Assembly: GCA_019359615.1 (NCBI GenBank)
Contig: JAHHHA010000049.1
Location: 1 to 40,939 of the forward strand
Direction: 5' to 3'
Source: Cyanosarcina radialis HA8281-LM2
GTDB lineage: Bacteria > Cyanobacteriota > Cyanobacteriia > Cyanobacteriales > CCAP-1448
Length of the DNA stretch: 40,939 nucleotides
Below, one piece after another: positions 9,027 to 17,049 of this stretch (the stretch's first letter is position 1; each line of letters starts with the position of its first letter). The position numbers and the translations under genes are program-made. Below the pieces are notes generated by a model. It did not search any database. It saw nothing but the letters and a program-made list of their open reading frames with translations, and was not told the origin of the DNA.

Positions 9027-9098
9027 GTGGTAGGGCGGGTTTGATTTGACTTCAACTGTCTGCGACCAACATAACTGGCAAAACCCGCTCCTACAACC
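9027..9098. repeat. Short element with inverted ends (GTAGGGCGGGTTT / AAAACCCGCTCCTAC)
   Basis: GTAGGGCGGGTTTG near 9029 is mirrored by CAAAACCCGCTCCTAC near 9083-9098, enclosing about 40 bp with no coding potential. The layout is that of a very small non-autonomous (MITE-like) element. It lies between the SIMPL gene and the 3' end of ssb. A related fragment reading GTTGGCGCAG occurs just upstream (8964) and again at 20264. Confidence 0.45.
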
Positions 9099-9139
9099 GA
9101 ACTACTGTAAAGACGCAAGATATCGCATTTCTACAATTG

Positions 9140-9508
9140 TTAGAACTCGGTGTCGCTGTATCCTTGGGAGGCGCTGGCATCATTGTCGCGTTTGGAACCT
9201 AATAAATCCAGGCGATCGACTCGAATTACAGGGCGAGAACGTTTTTCTCCCGTCGTTTTATCGGTCCAAGTCTCGATTTTGAGGGAACCTTGGATGCCAA
9301 TCAAACTACCTTTATGAGCGTAGTTTTTAGCTATCTCTGCGGTTTTGCCCCATATTTCTAAATTGAACCAATCAGGTTGATCGTTTTTGCTAGTGCGACG
9401 ATTTACGGCTAGAGTCAGCTTGCACAGAGCAGCAGCAGAGTCTTGAAAATACTTAAGTTCAGGCTCTCCGCCCACACGACCTACTAAATTGACAACATTT
9501 ACACTCAT
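9140..9508 (-). CDS. ssb: Single-stranded DNA-binding protein
   Basis: A 122-residue OB-fold protein that binds single-stranded DNA in replication, repair and recombination. The family opening MSVNVVNLVGRVGGEPELKYF, the core WFNLEIWGKTAEIAKNY and KGSLIGIQGSLKIETW are all present. The C-terminus is short and acidic and ends SDTEF. It is not the canonical DDDIPF tip, so docking of partner proteins may differ. It is divergent from mreB, an arrangement common in cyanobacteria. The 473-bp space between them is filled partly by heptamer repeats. Confidence 0.95.
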   Translation of the reverse strand: MSVNVVNLVGRVGGEPELKYFQDSAAALCKLTLAVNRRTSKNDQPDWFNLEIWGKTAEIAKNYAHKGSLIGIQGSLKIETWTDKTTGEKRSRPVIRVDRLDLLGSKRDNDASASQGYSDTEF

Positions 9509-9981
9509 AAATCTTATTAGTGCGTATGTACTACCAAAAGTTTATTGCTCAATTTTAACAAATTTCGACCGATAGAGAGTGATTCCGTTTAATTACTTTA
9601 GATAGATAATAACAATCTGGTATAGTTTGGTTGTCATCGGCAGAGCGAGCGATCGCTAGCCCTCCATCCCCACCAGATTTTTTTAATCCGCTCGAAAAAG
9701 GGTAGGTCGCAGACGGGGAGGGAATGCTAGATTCTAGTTAAGGAAAGCAGAGTTCGAGAAGTGTGGAGTGCTAAGGAAGTGTGGAGTGTTGAGTGTTGTA
9801 GGAAGTGTGGAGTGTGGAGTGTGGAGTGTTGAGTGAAGAACGCTCCCCATCTCCCCATCTCCCCATCTCCCCCTCTTCCTCCGATCCCCGATCTTTGACT
9901 TCTGGATTATTCTTCAATACAATCCTCTCGTTTACTGTACGGTGACAGACAACCGCTTTTAACTTTGGGAGTGAACATAGC
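9509..9981. repeat. ssb-mreB spacer with GTGGAGT heptamers and CCCCATCT octamers
   Basis: From 9761 to about 9835 variants of the heptamer GTGGAGT/GTTGAGT recur, interrupted by GGAA. From 9844 to 9871 the octamer CCCCATCT/CCCCATCTC is repeated three to four times. The same two repeat types return at 16929-17020, 18811-18880, 20165-20230 and 33062-33134. The remaining part (9509-9760) holds the upstream regions of ssb and mreB; no gene is visible. Confidence 0.7.
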
Positions 9982-11025
9982 GTGCGTTGGTTAAGTCGCT
10001 TTTCCTTATCTAGGGACATGGGTATCGACCTGGGAACGGCTAATACCTTAGTGTATGTATCCGGCAAAGGTATCGTGCTTCAGGAGCCTTCTGTAGTCGC
10101 GATCGATCAAAACGAAAAAATTCCACTAGCTGTGGGCAATGAGGCCAAACAAATGCTCGGCCGAACTCCTGGAAACGTCAGCGTGGTTCGCCCGCTGCGC
10201 GATGGAGTGATTGCCGACTTCGACCATGCCGAACTGATGCTCAAGCAGTTTATTCGGCGCGTCCACGAAGGCAAAACTTTAGTCTCGCCTCGAATCATCA
10301 TCGGCATTCCCAGCGGGATTACTGATGTCGAACGACGAGCCGTAATGGAAGCAGCTTCGCAAGCTGGTGCCAGAGAGGTTTTCCTGATCGACGAACCGAT
10401 GGCAGCAGCGATTGGGGCTGGACTGCCCGTCACCGAACCTACAGGTAACATGATTATCGATATCGGTGGCGGAACGACAGAAGTTGCGATCTTAAGCTTG
10501 CAAGGTTCTGTCATCAGCGAATCGGTGCGGGTGGCAGGCGACGAACTGACTGAATGTATCATGCAGTACATGAAAAAAGTTCACAACATTGCCATTGGAG
10601 AACGCACGGCCGAAGAAATCAAAATTCAGATCGGTTCGGCTTATCCGACTGATAAAGATAGCGAGATCGTGATGGAAGTCAGGGGTTTACACCTGCTTTC
10701 CGGTCTGCCGCGAAATGTCACCATCAAGGCCGCCGAGATTCGCGAAAGTATGTCAGAACCATTGTCGGTGATTATTGAGGCGGTCAAGCGCACTTTAGGG
10801 CGAACGCCGCCAGAAATTGGCTCAGATATAGTCGATCGAGGGATCATGCTAGCAGGAGGTGGCGCTTTATTGAGGGGTTTAGATACGCTCATCAGTCACG
10901 AAACTGGGATTGTCACTCACATTGCTGCCGATCCTCTCAGTTGCGTGGTCTTGGGTACGGGTCGGGTGTTAGAGAATTTTAAAGAGTTAGAGCGAGTCTT
11001 CAGCGGGCGCTTCCGCAATGTGTAG
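9982..11025 (+). CDS. mreB: Rod-shape determining protein MreB (actin homologue)
   Basis: A 347-residue bacterial actin that polymerises on the inner membrane and organises elongation of the cell wall. The ATPase elements are complete: phosphate-1 loop MGIDLGTANTLVY, GIPSGITDVERRAV, phosphate-2 loop IDIGGGTTEVA and adenosine loop AGGGALLRGLD. Start is GTG at 9982, giving a short amphipathic N-terminus (RWLSRFSLSRD) that can touch the membrane. mreC and mreD follow at short distances on the same strand, forming the mreBCD operon. Confidence 0.97.
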   Translation: MRWLSRFSLSRDMGIDLGTANTLVYVSGKGIVLQEPSVVAIDQNEKIPLAVGNEAKQMLGRTPGNVSVVRPLRDGVIADFDHAELMLKQFIRRVHEGKTLVSPRIIIGIPSGITDVERRAVMEAASQAGAREVFLIDEPMAAAIGAGLPVTEPTGNMIIDIGGGTTEVAILSLQGSVISESVRVAGDELTECIMQYMKKVHNIAIGERTAEEIKIQIGSAYPTDKDSEIVMEVRGLHLLSGLPRNVTIKAAEIRESMSEPLSVIIEAVKRTLGRTPPEIGSDIVDRGIMLAGGGALLRGLDTLISHETGIVTHIAADPLSCVVLGTGRVLENFKELERVFSGRFRNV

Positions 11026-11106
11026 TTGTTCGTCGTTCGTTCTTCCTTAAACTTCTCACTCAACACTCCACGCTTAACACTTTCAAAGCTCCTAAATTCT
11101 AAAATC

Positions 11107-11847
11107 ATGTATTCACTACGTCGCTGGTGGGAGCGGCACGGCTTGCAGGTCGTGCTGGTGAGTTTAACGCTGGGGACTGCTTGGGTACTTCAGCAAACTC
11201 AAGGAGCAGCAATTTTGGATTTTTACCAATTGCTGACACGTCCTTTTCAATCGGGGGCAAACAAAGAGGAGCGCTTGACCAATGCCCGCATCCAAGAGCT
11301 AGAAGCTAGATTGCAGGATCTCCAAAAGCAAAATCAGCAGTTAAAACAGGTTATAAAGTACCAAAAAACTCGCCAGCAGCCGGGGATAGTTTCTCCGGTA
11401 ATCGGGCGTAGTGCTGATAGCTGGTGGCAACAAATAACGTTAGGACGAGGAAGTCAAGATGGCATCAAGGTTGGCTTTGCCGTCATGGCTCCTGGTGGTT
11501 TAGTCGGTCGAGTGGTGAGCGTTTCCGCTCGCAGCAGCCGGGTACTGCTAATTAGCGATCCTAGCAGTCGGATTGGCGTAGCGATCGCTCGCAGCCGTCA
11601 CTTAGGTTATCTGCGGGGACAAGGATCTAATCGGGCGGTAATGCAGTTTTTTGATAAAGTGCCGAATGTCCGTCCCGGCGACTTTGTGGTGACTTCATCT
11701 GTTAGCCGCCTCTTCTCGCCAGGATTGCCTGTAGGAAGAGTTAAATCTGTCAACCTGCAAAAAAATCCAGCACCAGAAGCTGCGATCGAAATTACAGCCC
11801 CAATTAGTTTTTTAGAATGGGCGATCGTTTATCCTGCCAGTAAGTAG
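11107..11847 (+). CDS. mreC: Rod-shape determining protein MreC
   Basis: A 246-residue scaffold that links MreB to the wall synthases from the periplasmic side. A membrane helix lies at about 13-28 (LQVVLVSLTLGTAWVLQ), a coiled coil at about 60-95 (IQELEARLQDLQKQNQQLKQ), then the two-barrel beta domain (VSPVIGRSADSWWQQITLGRG, GLVGRVVSVS, GDFVVTSSVSRLFSPGLPVGRV). I chose the ATG at 11107. A longer frame from a TTG at 11026 has no homologous look and reads through a repeat-like spacer (CACTCAACACTCCAC). It sits 81 bp after mreB and 68 bp before mreD. Confidence 0.95.
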   Translation: MYSLRRWWERHGLQVVLVSLTLGTAWVLQQTQGAAILDFYQLLTRPFQSGANKEERLTNARIQELEARLQDLQKQNQQLKQVIKYQKTRQQPGIVSPVIGRSADSWWQQITLGRGSQDGIKVGFAVMAPGGLVGRVVSVSARSSRVLLISDPSSRIGVAIARSRHLGYLRGQGSNRAVMQFFDKVPNVRPGDFVVTSSVSRLFSPGLPVGRVKSVNLQKNPAPEAAIEITAPISFLEWAIVYPASK

Positions 11848-11915
11848 AGGAGAGGGAGAGAGGGAGGGAGAGCGAGAAAATTTCACGCACTCACGCACTC
11901 ACGTCTTCATGCCCT

Positions 11916-12494
11916 ATGATTAAAATTTCCGATCTATCGCCACGCACTCGTCAGATTCTCGGTTGGTTGGTAACTGTTGGTTCTGCTTTCTTGTGCTTAT
12001 TATTGCTGCTTACTCGCTGGCCGGGAATGGAATTATTAGGTATCGGCCCCAACTGGTTGTTAATTTGGGTCGCAATTTGGAGTCTCAAGCGCACGGTGTT
12101 TCAAGGAGCGATCGCTGGACTGGCTTTAGGTATGATTCAAGATGGTATGACCTCTCTTTATCCTACCCATACTCTCAGTTTGATATTGGTAGGAGTATTA
12201 TCAGCACGAATCCAAAAACAGCGTTATATTCAAGAAGATTTTATTTCGATCGCCTTAATTGTTTTTGGCCTGTCAATTTTGGCAGAAACAGTAACGGCAA
12301 TTCAGTATATTTTGCCTGGAGATGTTGCCAGTTTAGGTCTAGAGTATCCCACGCGCACCTGGTCGGAAACTTGGCTCGATTATCAACGCATTGCTCTTTG
12401 TTCTGCGATTCTCAGTAGCCTTTGGTCCCCAGTGCTTTACTATCCTCTGACTTCTTGGTGGGAGCAAACAAACAGCGAACAGTACTATGATTAG
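11916..12494 (+). CDS. mreD: Rod-shape determining protein MreD
   Basis: A 192-residue integral membrane protein with five or six predicted helices (for example VTVGSAFLCLLLLLTRW, LLIWVAIWSL, FISIALIVFGLSILAETV). The position after mreC and the features GAIAGLALGMIQDGM and LILVGVLSARIQ identify it as MreD, the membrane partner of MreC in the elongasome. The spacer before it carries a CACGCACT repeat. Overall divergence is normal for this family. Confidence 0.9.
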   Translation: MIKISDLSPRTRQILGWLVTVGSAFLCLLLLLTRWPGMELLGIGPNWLLIWVAIWSLKRTVFQGAIAGLALGMIQDGMTSLYPTHTLSLILVGVLSARIQKQRYIQEDFISIALIVFGLSILAETVTAIQYILPGDVASLGLEYPTRTWSETWLDYQRIALCSAILSSLWSPVLYYPLTSWWEQTNSEQYYD

Positions 12495-12587
12495 ATTGAT
12501 TATTTGATTGACTATGATTTGACTAGCTCTTCTTTTTGACTTTTGACTTTTCTTAGCGTTATCCTCTCGTTTTTTCCAGTTTTTGTC

Positions 12588-13148
12588 ATGTTGATGGCAG
12601 GAGCATCATTTTTGTGGTTGTGTTTTTCACCTGGAATTTTGAGTGTTTTTGCTTTAGGATTTTCTCTCTACGGATTGCCGATTTTAGTTTATCGAATACA
12701 CGATCGCTTCTACCCGATTAAAGAAGGGATTAGCTATCTCCAAGGTAAACAATATTCTCCATGGTGGGGCAGCCATCAAATTCAAGCTATTTATATCGCG
12801 TTTCCGGCATTAGAAACCCTGCTGCGATTGATTCCTGGAGCGTTCTCTGGTTGGTTGAGATTGTGGGGCGCTAAAGTAGGTAAAGGAGTTTACTGGACAA
12901 CGAGATTAGAGATTAGCGATCGCCAGCTATTAGAAATTGGCGATGATGTAGTATTCGGTCATGGTATCGGGATCTACGCCCATGCGATCGTACCCAGAAA
13001 AGGCGATCTGAGGTTGTATCTCAAAAAGGTCAAGATCGGGAACCGCGTTTTTCTCGGAGGCGGGTGTCGCCTGGGACCTGGAGTTGAATTGGCAGATGGA
13101 ACTTACGTTCCAGTGGCTACAGATGTTTATCCCGATCGAAAAATATAA
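12588..13148 (+). CDS. Membrane-anchored hexapeptide-repeat (left-handed beta-helix) acyltransferase-like protein
   Basis: A 186-residue protein from the ATG at 12588; a TTG at 12543 would add 15 hydrophobic residues but starts in a CTTTTGA repeat. One or two membrane helices occupy the first 45 residues. The second half (about 95-180) has hexapeptide-type strands: GAKVGKGVYWTTRLEISDRQLLEIGDDVVFGHGIGIYAHAI, then KVKIGNRVFLGGGCRLGPGVELADGTYVPV. These form the left-handed beta helix of acyl- and nucleotidyltransferases such as the LpxA/CysE/WbbJ type. Specific substrate unknown. It follows mreD closely on the same strand and could share its transcript. Confidence 0.75.
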   Translation: MLMAGASFLWLCFSPGILSVFALGFSLYGLPILVYRIHDRFYPIKEGISYLQGKQYSPWWGSHQIQAIYIAFPALETLLRLIPGAFSGWLRLWGAKVGKGVYWTTRLEISDRQLLEIGDDVVFGHGIGIYAHAIVPRKGDLRLYLKKVKIGNRVFLGGGCRLGPGVELADGTYVPVATDVYPDRKI

Positions 13149-13218
13149 AAGCTTTTTCGGCAAGACTCAGACAACGACATCGGAGTTAAAATTAACTAGT
13201 CTACATATTCTCTCCAGC

Positions 13219-13845
13219 ATGGAAATCGAAGATTTTCAGGTTAGCGATCGCGATCTTTCCGATTCACTCTTGGCTCAATACCTCCAGGCAGAAGCGATCG
13301 CTGTCGATACCGAAACTATGGGCTTGCTACCAGGGCGCGATCGGTTGTGTTTGGTGCAGTTATTCGCCCCTGGCTATCTTAGTGTGATTCGGATTGCTAA
13401 AGGACAAACAGCCGCCCCTAACCTCAAAAAACTACTAGAAGCAACTAACGTTACCAAGGTGTTTCATTTCGCTCGGTTTGATGTGGGTATGCTGCGAGCC
13501 TATTTAGAAATCGAGGTGAAACCGATATTTTGCACCAAAATTGCCAGTAAGTTAGCCCGGACTTACTCTTCTCGCCACGGGTTGAAAGAGTTGGTACAAG
13601 AATTAGAAAAAGTCGAACTCGATAAAACTGCCCAAAGTTCTGACTGGGGTAATGCCGATGCTCTCACTGACGAGCAACTCCGTTATGCTGCTAATGACGT
13701 TCGCTATCTCTTAAGCGTGCGGCAGAAATTGATCTCGATGTTAAAACGCGAAGAACGTTGGGAACTAGCTGAGCAAAGCTTTCAATGTTTGCCAGTATTA
13801 GTCGCGTTAGATCTTTTGCAATATAAAGACGTGTTCGAGCATTAA
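13219..13845 (+). CDS. Ribonuclease D family 3'-5' exonuclease (DEDDy, no HRDC domain)
   Basis: A 208-residue exonuclease domain. The DEDDy residues are all visible: D30 and E32 in VDTETMG, D88 in HFARFDVGML, Y156 and D160 in YAANDVRYL. There is no HRDC domain, so it is the short form common in cyanobacteria. The family trims the 3' ends of structured RNAs. I chose the ATG at 13219. An in-frame ATG at 13084 lies inside the upstream gene and adds 45 residues unlike the family. It converges on the nadR-like gene. Confidence 0.92.
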   Translation: MEIEDFQVSDRDLSDSLLAQYLQAEAIAVDTETMGLLPGRDRLCLVQLFAPGYLSVIRIAKGQTAAPNLKKLLEATNVTKVFHFARFDVGMLRAYLEIEVKPIFCTKIASKLARTYSSRHGLKELVQELEKVELDKTAQSSDWGNADALTDEQLRYAANDVRYLLSVRQKLISMLKREERWELAEQSFQCLPVLVALDLLQYKDVFEH

Positions 13846-13879
13846 TTCGATCGATAAACATCTTCAATAATTTTTGTGA

Positions 13880-13898
13880 GGTAAGCATCCTGCTTGCC
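13880..13898. terminator. Hairpin between convergent genes
   Basis: GGTAAGCA at 13880-13887 pairs with TGCTTGCC at 13891-13898 (one G-T pair) around a 3-base loop, followed by TTTGAGTTTAATTTTT. It lies in the 77-bp gap between two convergent stop codons, the right place for a shared terminator. The stem is also of a type dispersed as repeats in cyanobacteria. Confidence 0.45.
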
Positions 13899-13922
13899 TT
13901 TGAGTTTAATTTTTGGAGATAT

Positions 13923-14912
13923 CTAATGGTCGATCGCATCTAGTACGGGAAACACCAATAGAGAATCGATCGCCTCAATTGCATCTGCCATCCGTTTCTC
14001 GTGCGCCCCTGCAACCGTGATGTATTTCTTGCCTTTGCGATCGAGCATATCTATAAACCACTGGTGCATCTCTAATCGAATCTGTTCGCCTTCTCTAGTG
14101 CCATCTTGCACGAATTCAAAGTCGGGAGCCGTCAAAATATACAAATCGTAGTGGCGGCTGTCAGCTAAGCGTTCGACTTGGGGGGAATAAGTTCCCGTAT
14201 AGCGCCGATGCCAGACGTGGGTAGCCAGAGGATCGGTATCGGCCATAAGAACTTGATTCGCTCTCATAGCTAAGTCATCCTCCCAAGAAATCTGGCCTTG
14301 AGCGATCCGCACGAATTCATAGGTATCCCACTCTTGGGCGTTGGGAGTATAGCGCCTGCCCTCCCAGTACCACCGACCGTATTCTGGTATCCACACAGTT
14401 TGATAATGCTGGGCTAAGGCTTGGGCTAAAGTCGTCGTCCCGCTGGACTCGACTCCGATCGCGCAAATTCGTTTGGTAAAGTAGGCTTTGGTAGGTGGGG
14501 CGAGCATTTGCCAATGGGAACTGAGATCTTGCCGCAATTGAGTTCCAGAGATGGGAAAGCGGTGGCGCGGCAGATCGATCGCGCGATGTTCTGCTCCCAT
14601 CAAGGCTGCCCAAGGTTCGCCATAGGCTTCTGATGTAAATACGATATCTGGTTGCCGTCCCGAAAGCACCGCTAATGCCCTAGTTGTCCAAGGTTCTGGA
14701 GCTTCGGGAATATCCTCTAACACCTCTATAACTTCGACATCGGGATGCAGACAGCGAATCCATTCGGCTCGCACCGTTCCAGGGATTTTTTGAGTCGGTT
14801 TGTACCCCACTAGCACCACCAAGCGATCGACCTGGGCTTTAGCTCGCTCTATCAGGTAATTGTGTCCCAGATGATATGGGTAAAACTTACCAATAGTAAT
14901 TCCCAGTTTCAT
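13923..14912 (-). CDS. NadR-like bifunctional protein: NMN adenylyltransferase plus ribosylnicotinamide kinase-like ATPase
   Basis: A 329-residue protein of NAD salvage. Residues 1-130 form a nucleotidyltransferase: GKFYPYHLGHNYLI carries the H-x-G-H motif (H14, H17) and FPISGTQLR is the second ATP motif. Residues 147-329 resemble the kinase domain of NadR. The P-loop is GVESSGTTTLA (153-163). The position normally held by lysine (159) is Thr, so ATP use by this domain may be altered or follow a variant mode. The helix-turn-helix of enterobacterial NadR is absent. pnuC, the vitamin transporter, lies one base upstream on the same strand. The pair would take up nicotinamide riboside and convert it to NMN and NAD. 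Confidence 0.9.
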   Translation of the reverse strand: MKLGITIGKFYPYHLGHNYLIERAKAQVDRLVVLVGYKPTQKIPGTVRAEWIRCLHPDVEVIEVLEDIPEAPEPWTTRALAVLSGRQPDIVFTSEAYGEPWAALMGAEHRAIDLPRHRFPISGTQLRQDLSSHWQMLAPPTKAYFTKRICAIGVESSGTTTLAQALAQHYQTVWIPEYGRWYWEGRRYTPNAQEWDTYEFVRIAQGQISWEDDLAMRANQVLMADTDPLATHVWHRRYTGTYSPQVERLADSRHYDLYILTAPDFEFVQDGTREGEQIRLEMHQWFIDMLDRKGKKYITVAGAHEKRMADAIEAIDSLLVFPVLDAIDH

Positions 14913-14913
14913 G

Positions 14914-15582
14914 CTATTGCTCGACTGCTTTTAGGCGTTGTTCTCGCTCGATGCGTTGGAAGTTCCGCAGTCCTCTTACGGCCATTAAACCAAAGATGCC
15001 GTAGAGGAAACTGGTGAGATATAAATTTCGAGAAGCATACAGCGGCACGTAAATAATATCGACCGCGATCCATAAATACCAACTCTCAACCCAGCGAGCC
15101 ATCAGATACAGATGTGCTACCACGCTCGTTACCGTTGTCAGAGCGTCCCAGAATGGGGCGGCTCCCCTAATGGCAACTAAAAACGCACGGAGAGCAAAGA
15201 CGCTAGCGATCGCTAAAATGGCTGTAGCGATCGATCTTTGCCAAGTAACGCGACCGACGGGTTTCTCGGTTCGATCTTGCCCGCCGCGCCACCAAATATA
15301 AATTGCCTGCAAGCTGGTAATGAAATAGAACGCTTGCAATCCTACCTCGGCGTATAGTTTTGCCTGGTAGAAGACCACGCCGTAAAGCGCCGTTCCGACT
15401 AACCCGATCCACCACCCTGCTGGATCGTTTTTGGCCAGCAACCAAACGCTCCAAGCATAGGTGACAACAGCGATCGTTTCCAGCCAACTCAATTCGATCG
15501 GCACGAACGATTGAAGAGGTAGCAGGAGCAAGAGCGCACTGAGAATGATGCCAACTAAATAGTCGGTTCTGTAACGTAGCAT
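14914..15582 (-). CDS. pnuC: PnuC-family nicotinamide riboside transporter
   Basis: A 222-residue inner-membrane protein with about seven helices. Hallmarks are SWLETIAVVTYAWSVWLLAKNDPAGWWIGLVGTALYGVVFYQAKLYAEVGLQAFYF and the conserved IYIWWRGG, followed by ESWYLWIAVDIIYVPLYASRNLYLTSFLYGIFGLMAVRGLRNF. PnuC transports nicotinamide riboside by facilitated diffusion, held in the cell by phosphorylation. This explains the coupling to the NadR-like gene, whose ATG begins two bases after this stop codon. The ATG at 15582 fits the family. A start at 15657 would add 25 polar residues. No vitamin riboswitch was recognised upstream. Confidence 0.92.
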   Translation of the reverse strand: MLRYRTDYLVGIILSALLLLLPLQSFVPIELSWLETIAVVTYAWSVWLLAKNDPAGWWIGLVGTALYGVVFYQAKLYAEVGLQAFYFITSLQAIYIWWRGGQDRTEKPVGRVTWQRSIATAILAIASVFALRAFLVAIRGAAPFWDALTTVTSVVAHLYLMARWVESWYLWIAVDIIYVPLYASRNLYLTSFLYGIFGLMAVRGLRNFQRIEREQRLKAVEQ

Positions 15583-15844
15583 TCGATCGGATAAAATGCC
15601 TCTAATTTCGATTTCATAATTTAATTTAGAAGATTTTTGTGCGTGCAACTCATACATTAGTAAAACAATCTGGTGGAGTTGGTATGTGCGCTCAAGTGAT
15701 CGTATCTGCCGAGCGTCATGCCGAGCGATCCTCTGTTATCATCTCCGATCTCGTCTTCGATTGGGAACGAGAAGTGTATGGCATCGAAAATTGTTGGCAG
15801 AACAATTGTTTTCTCAAGTAGTTGAGCGATCGAACTCCTAAAAT

Positions 15845-16105
15845 ATGAAAGTTAGAGAAGCGATCGAATTAATTGAAGATGATGGTTAGTATTTAGCTCA
15901 TCTCACCATTATTGAAAAGACAGAAACGGGATATTCAGCCTATTCCCCAGATTTACCAGGATGCGCTTCAACTGGATCGACCTACGAAGAGGTGGAACAG
16001 AATATGCGTGAAGCTATAGAGTTTCATTTAGATGGACTAAAATTAGAAGGATATGAAATTCCCAAGCCATCCACTTCATCAACTTACATAGAAGTTGCTG
16101 TCTGA
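15845..16105 (+). pseudogene. hicA-hicB remnant: HicA N-terminus fused in frame to HicB, with a stop codon
   Basis: One reading frame starts with MKVREAIELIEDDG, the usual HicA toxin opening, then has TAG at 15887-15889 where HicA normally has Trp (TGG). It continues in the same frame as YLAHLTIIEKTETGYSAYSPDLPGC and on to STYIEVAV, which is the HicB antitoxin body, to TGA at 16103. The RNA-binding body of HicA, the intergenic region and the HicB start are missing. This is an internal deletion that joined the two genes in frame, plus a nonsense change. A repeat begins at the HicB stop codon. Neither the toxin nor an intact antitoxin can be made. Confidence 0.8.
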
Positions 16106-16201
16106 TACCAAACCTCAATGAGCCTCCGGCTCCCCTCTCCCGTGGGAGAGGGGTTGGGGGTGAGGGCTGAAAGGATGGTATAAGAACCGGATTTGGTATG
16201 A
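16104..16201. repeat. MITE-like element with ATACCAAA ends
   Basis: GATACCAAA at the left end and TTTGGTATGA at the right end are inverted. Between them lies a palindrome CCCCTCTCCC-GT-GGGAGAGGGG (16134-16155) followed by TTGGGGGTGAGGG, a sequence widely dispersed in bacterial genomes. The left end overlaps the stop codon of the dead hicB. Confidence 0.55.
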
Positions 16202-16223
16202 CAAGTTCTAGCACACTGATAAA

Positions 16224-16253
16224 AGAAAAAGCCTCCATTTGGAGGCTTTTTCT
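16224..16253. terminator. Bidirectional rho-independent terminator downstream of ctaE
   Basis: A perfect stem AGAAAAAGCCTCC with its complement GGAGGCTTTTTCT encloses the 4-base loop ATTT. Both strands end in a T run, so it can stop transcripts from either side. On the minus strand it lies about 23 bp past the ctaE stop codon and closes the cytochrome oxidase operon. Confidence 0.92.
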
Positions 16254-16275
16254 TAATCAAATACAGACCGAATTT

Positions 16276-16902
16276 TTAGAGGATATACAGCAAGAAGAAC
16301 AAAATAATCCACACGACATCAACAAAATGCCAGTAGATTTCTGCTGCTTCCACGCCGAAATGTTTTTCGCTGTTGTAATGGTTAGGTTTGAGCGATCGCC
16401 ACAACACTGCCAAAATTAACAGCAATCCAAAGGTGACGTGCAACCCGTGAAAACCAGTGAGAACGTAGAACGTACTGGCAAAGATATTGGTTTTCAAACC
16501 GAATTCTAAATGCCAGTATTCATAAAGTTGCCCGCCCAGGAAAACAGCCCCCATGAGCGCAGTGGCGATAAACCAAGTTCGCAAGCCTGAGATATTATTC
16601 TGCTTGACCGCCGCATCGGCTTTATGAATCACAAAACTGCTAGCGATCAGAATCGTCGTGTTGATTCCTGGTAGCAATAGCTCTAACCTGGGCGTGCCTT
16701 CTGGCGGCCAATTAGGGGTTACTGCCCTAAAAGTTAAATAGGCGATAAACAAGCCCATGAAAATCATACCTTCAGCGATCAAGAAGACGATCAGCCCCAA
16801 AATCCGAAAATCGTGATGTTCTTCGTGATGAGAGTCTGTCGCTGCGGCAGCGTGATGGTAGTTGACAACTGTTTTGCTGGGGTCAATAGTCGATCCTTGC
16901 AT
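16276..16902 (-). CDS. ctaE: Cytochrome c oxidase subunit III
   Basis: A 208-residue membrane subunit of the aa3-type terminal oxidase with five predicted helices. Family features: the His-rich cytoplasmic start (NYHHAAAATDSHHEEHHDFRI), FLIAEGMIFMGLFIAYLTFRAV, GQLYEYWHLEF, STFYVLTGFHGLHVTFGLLLI and the closing EAAEIYWHFVDVVWIILFFLLY. The glutamate and histidines of the last two match the conserved lipid-pocket residues of subunit III. It is the last gene of ctaC-ctaD-ctaE and is followed by a strong terminator. Confidence 0.96.
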   Translation of the reverse strand: MQGSTIDPSKTVVNYHHAAAATDSHHEEHHDFRILGLIVFLIAEGMIFMGLFIAYLTFRAVTPNWPPEGTPRLELLLPGINTTILIASSFVIHKADAAVKQNNISGLRTWFIATALMGAVFLGGQLYEYWHLEFGLKTNIFASTFYVLTGFHGLHVTFGLLLILAVLWRSLKPNHYNSEKHFGVEAAEIYWHFVDVVWIILFFLLYIL

Positions 16903-16928
16903 GAATTTCTATCCGCTCTACAAATAAA

Positions 16929-17020
16929 GTGTTGAGTGTTAAGTGTGGAGTGAGGAGTTGAAGAAGTTCAGGAGTAGGGGCGCAATGCATTGCGCCCGTA
17001 AATGTGGAGTGTGGAGTTGA
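16929..17020. repeat. ctaD-ctaE spacer: GTGGAGT heptamers split by a 20-bp palindrome
   Basis: GTTGAGT/GTGGAGT/GAGGAGT units run from 16929 to about 16959 and again at 17003-17017. Between them GGGCGCAATG and its complement CATTGCGCCC make a perfect 20-bp palindrome at 16978-16997. The whole 147-bp space between ctaE and ctaD is made of such repeats, inside one operon. Confidence 0.8.
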
Positions 17021-17049
17021 AACTTCTCCGCCCTCTTCCCCCTTCTCTT

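Noticed and set aside
9761-9871. Possible CRISPR-like array
   Set aside because: Units are 7-8 bp, contiguous and without spacers, so these are STRR arrays. No cas gene is present in the window.
11026-11106. Upstream extension of mreC from a TTG codon
   Set aside because: The added 27 residues translate a CACTCAACACTCCAC-type repeat; the ATG at 11107 gives the normal MreC N-terminus.
13084-13218. Upstream extension of the RNase D gene
   Set aside because: It overlaps the preceding gene by 65 bp and adds 45 residues unlike the family.
15639-15821. Sixty-codon plus-strand frame next to pnuC
   Set aside because: No recognisable family and no clear start; it covers the upstream region of pnuC. 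It may be a remnant but cannot be supported.
14914-15844. NAD-type riboswitch before pnuC
   Set aside because: I looked for a structured leader on the minus strand and found no convincing stems or a known vitamin-aptamer motif.
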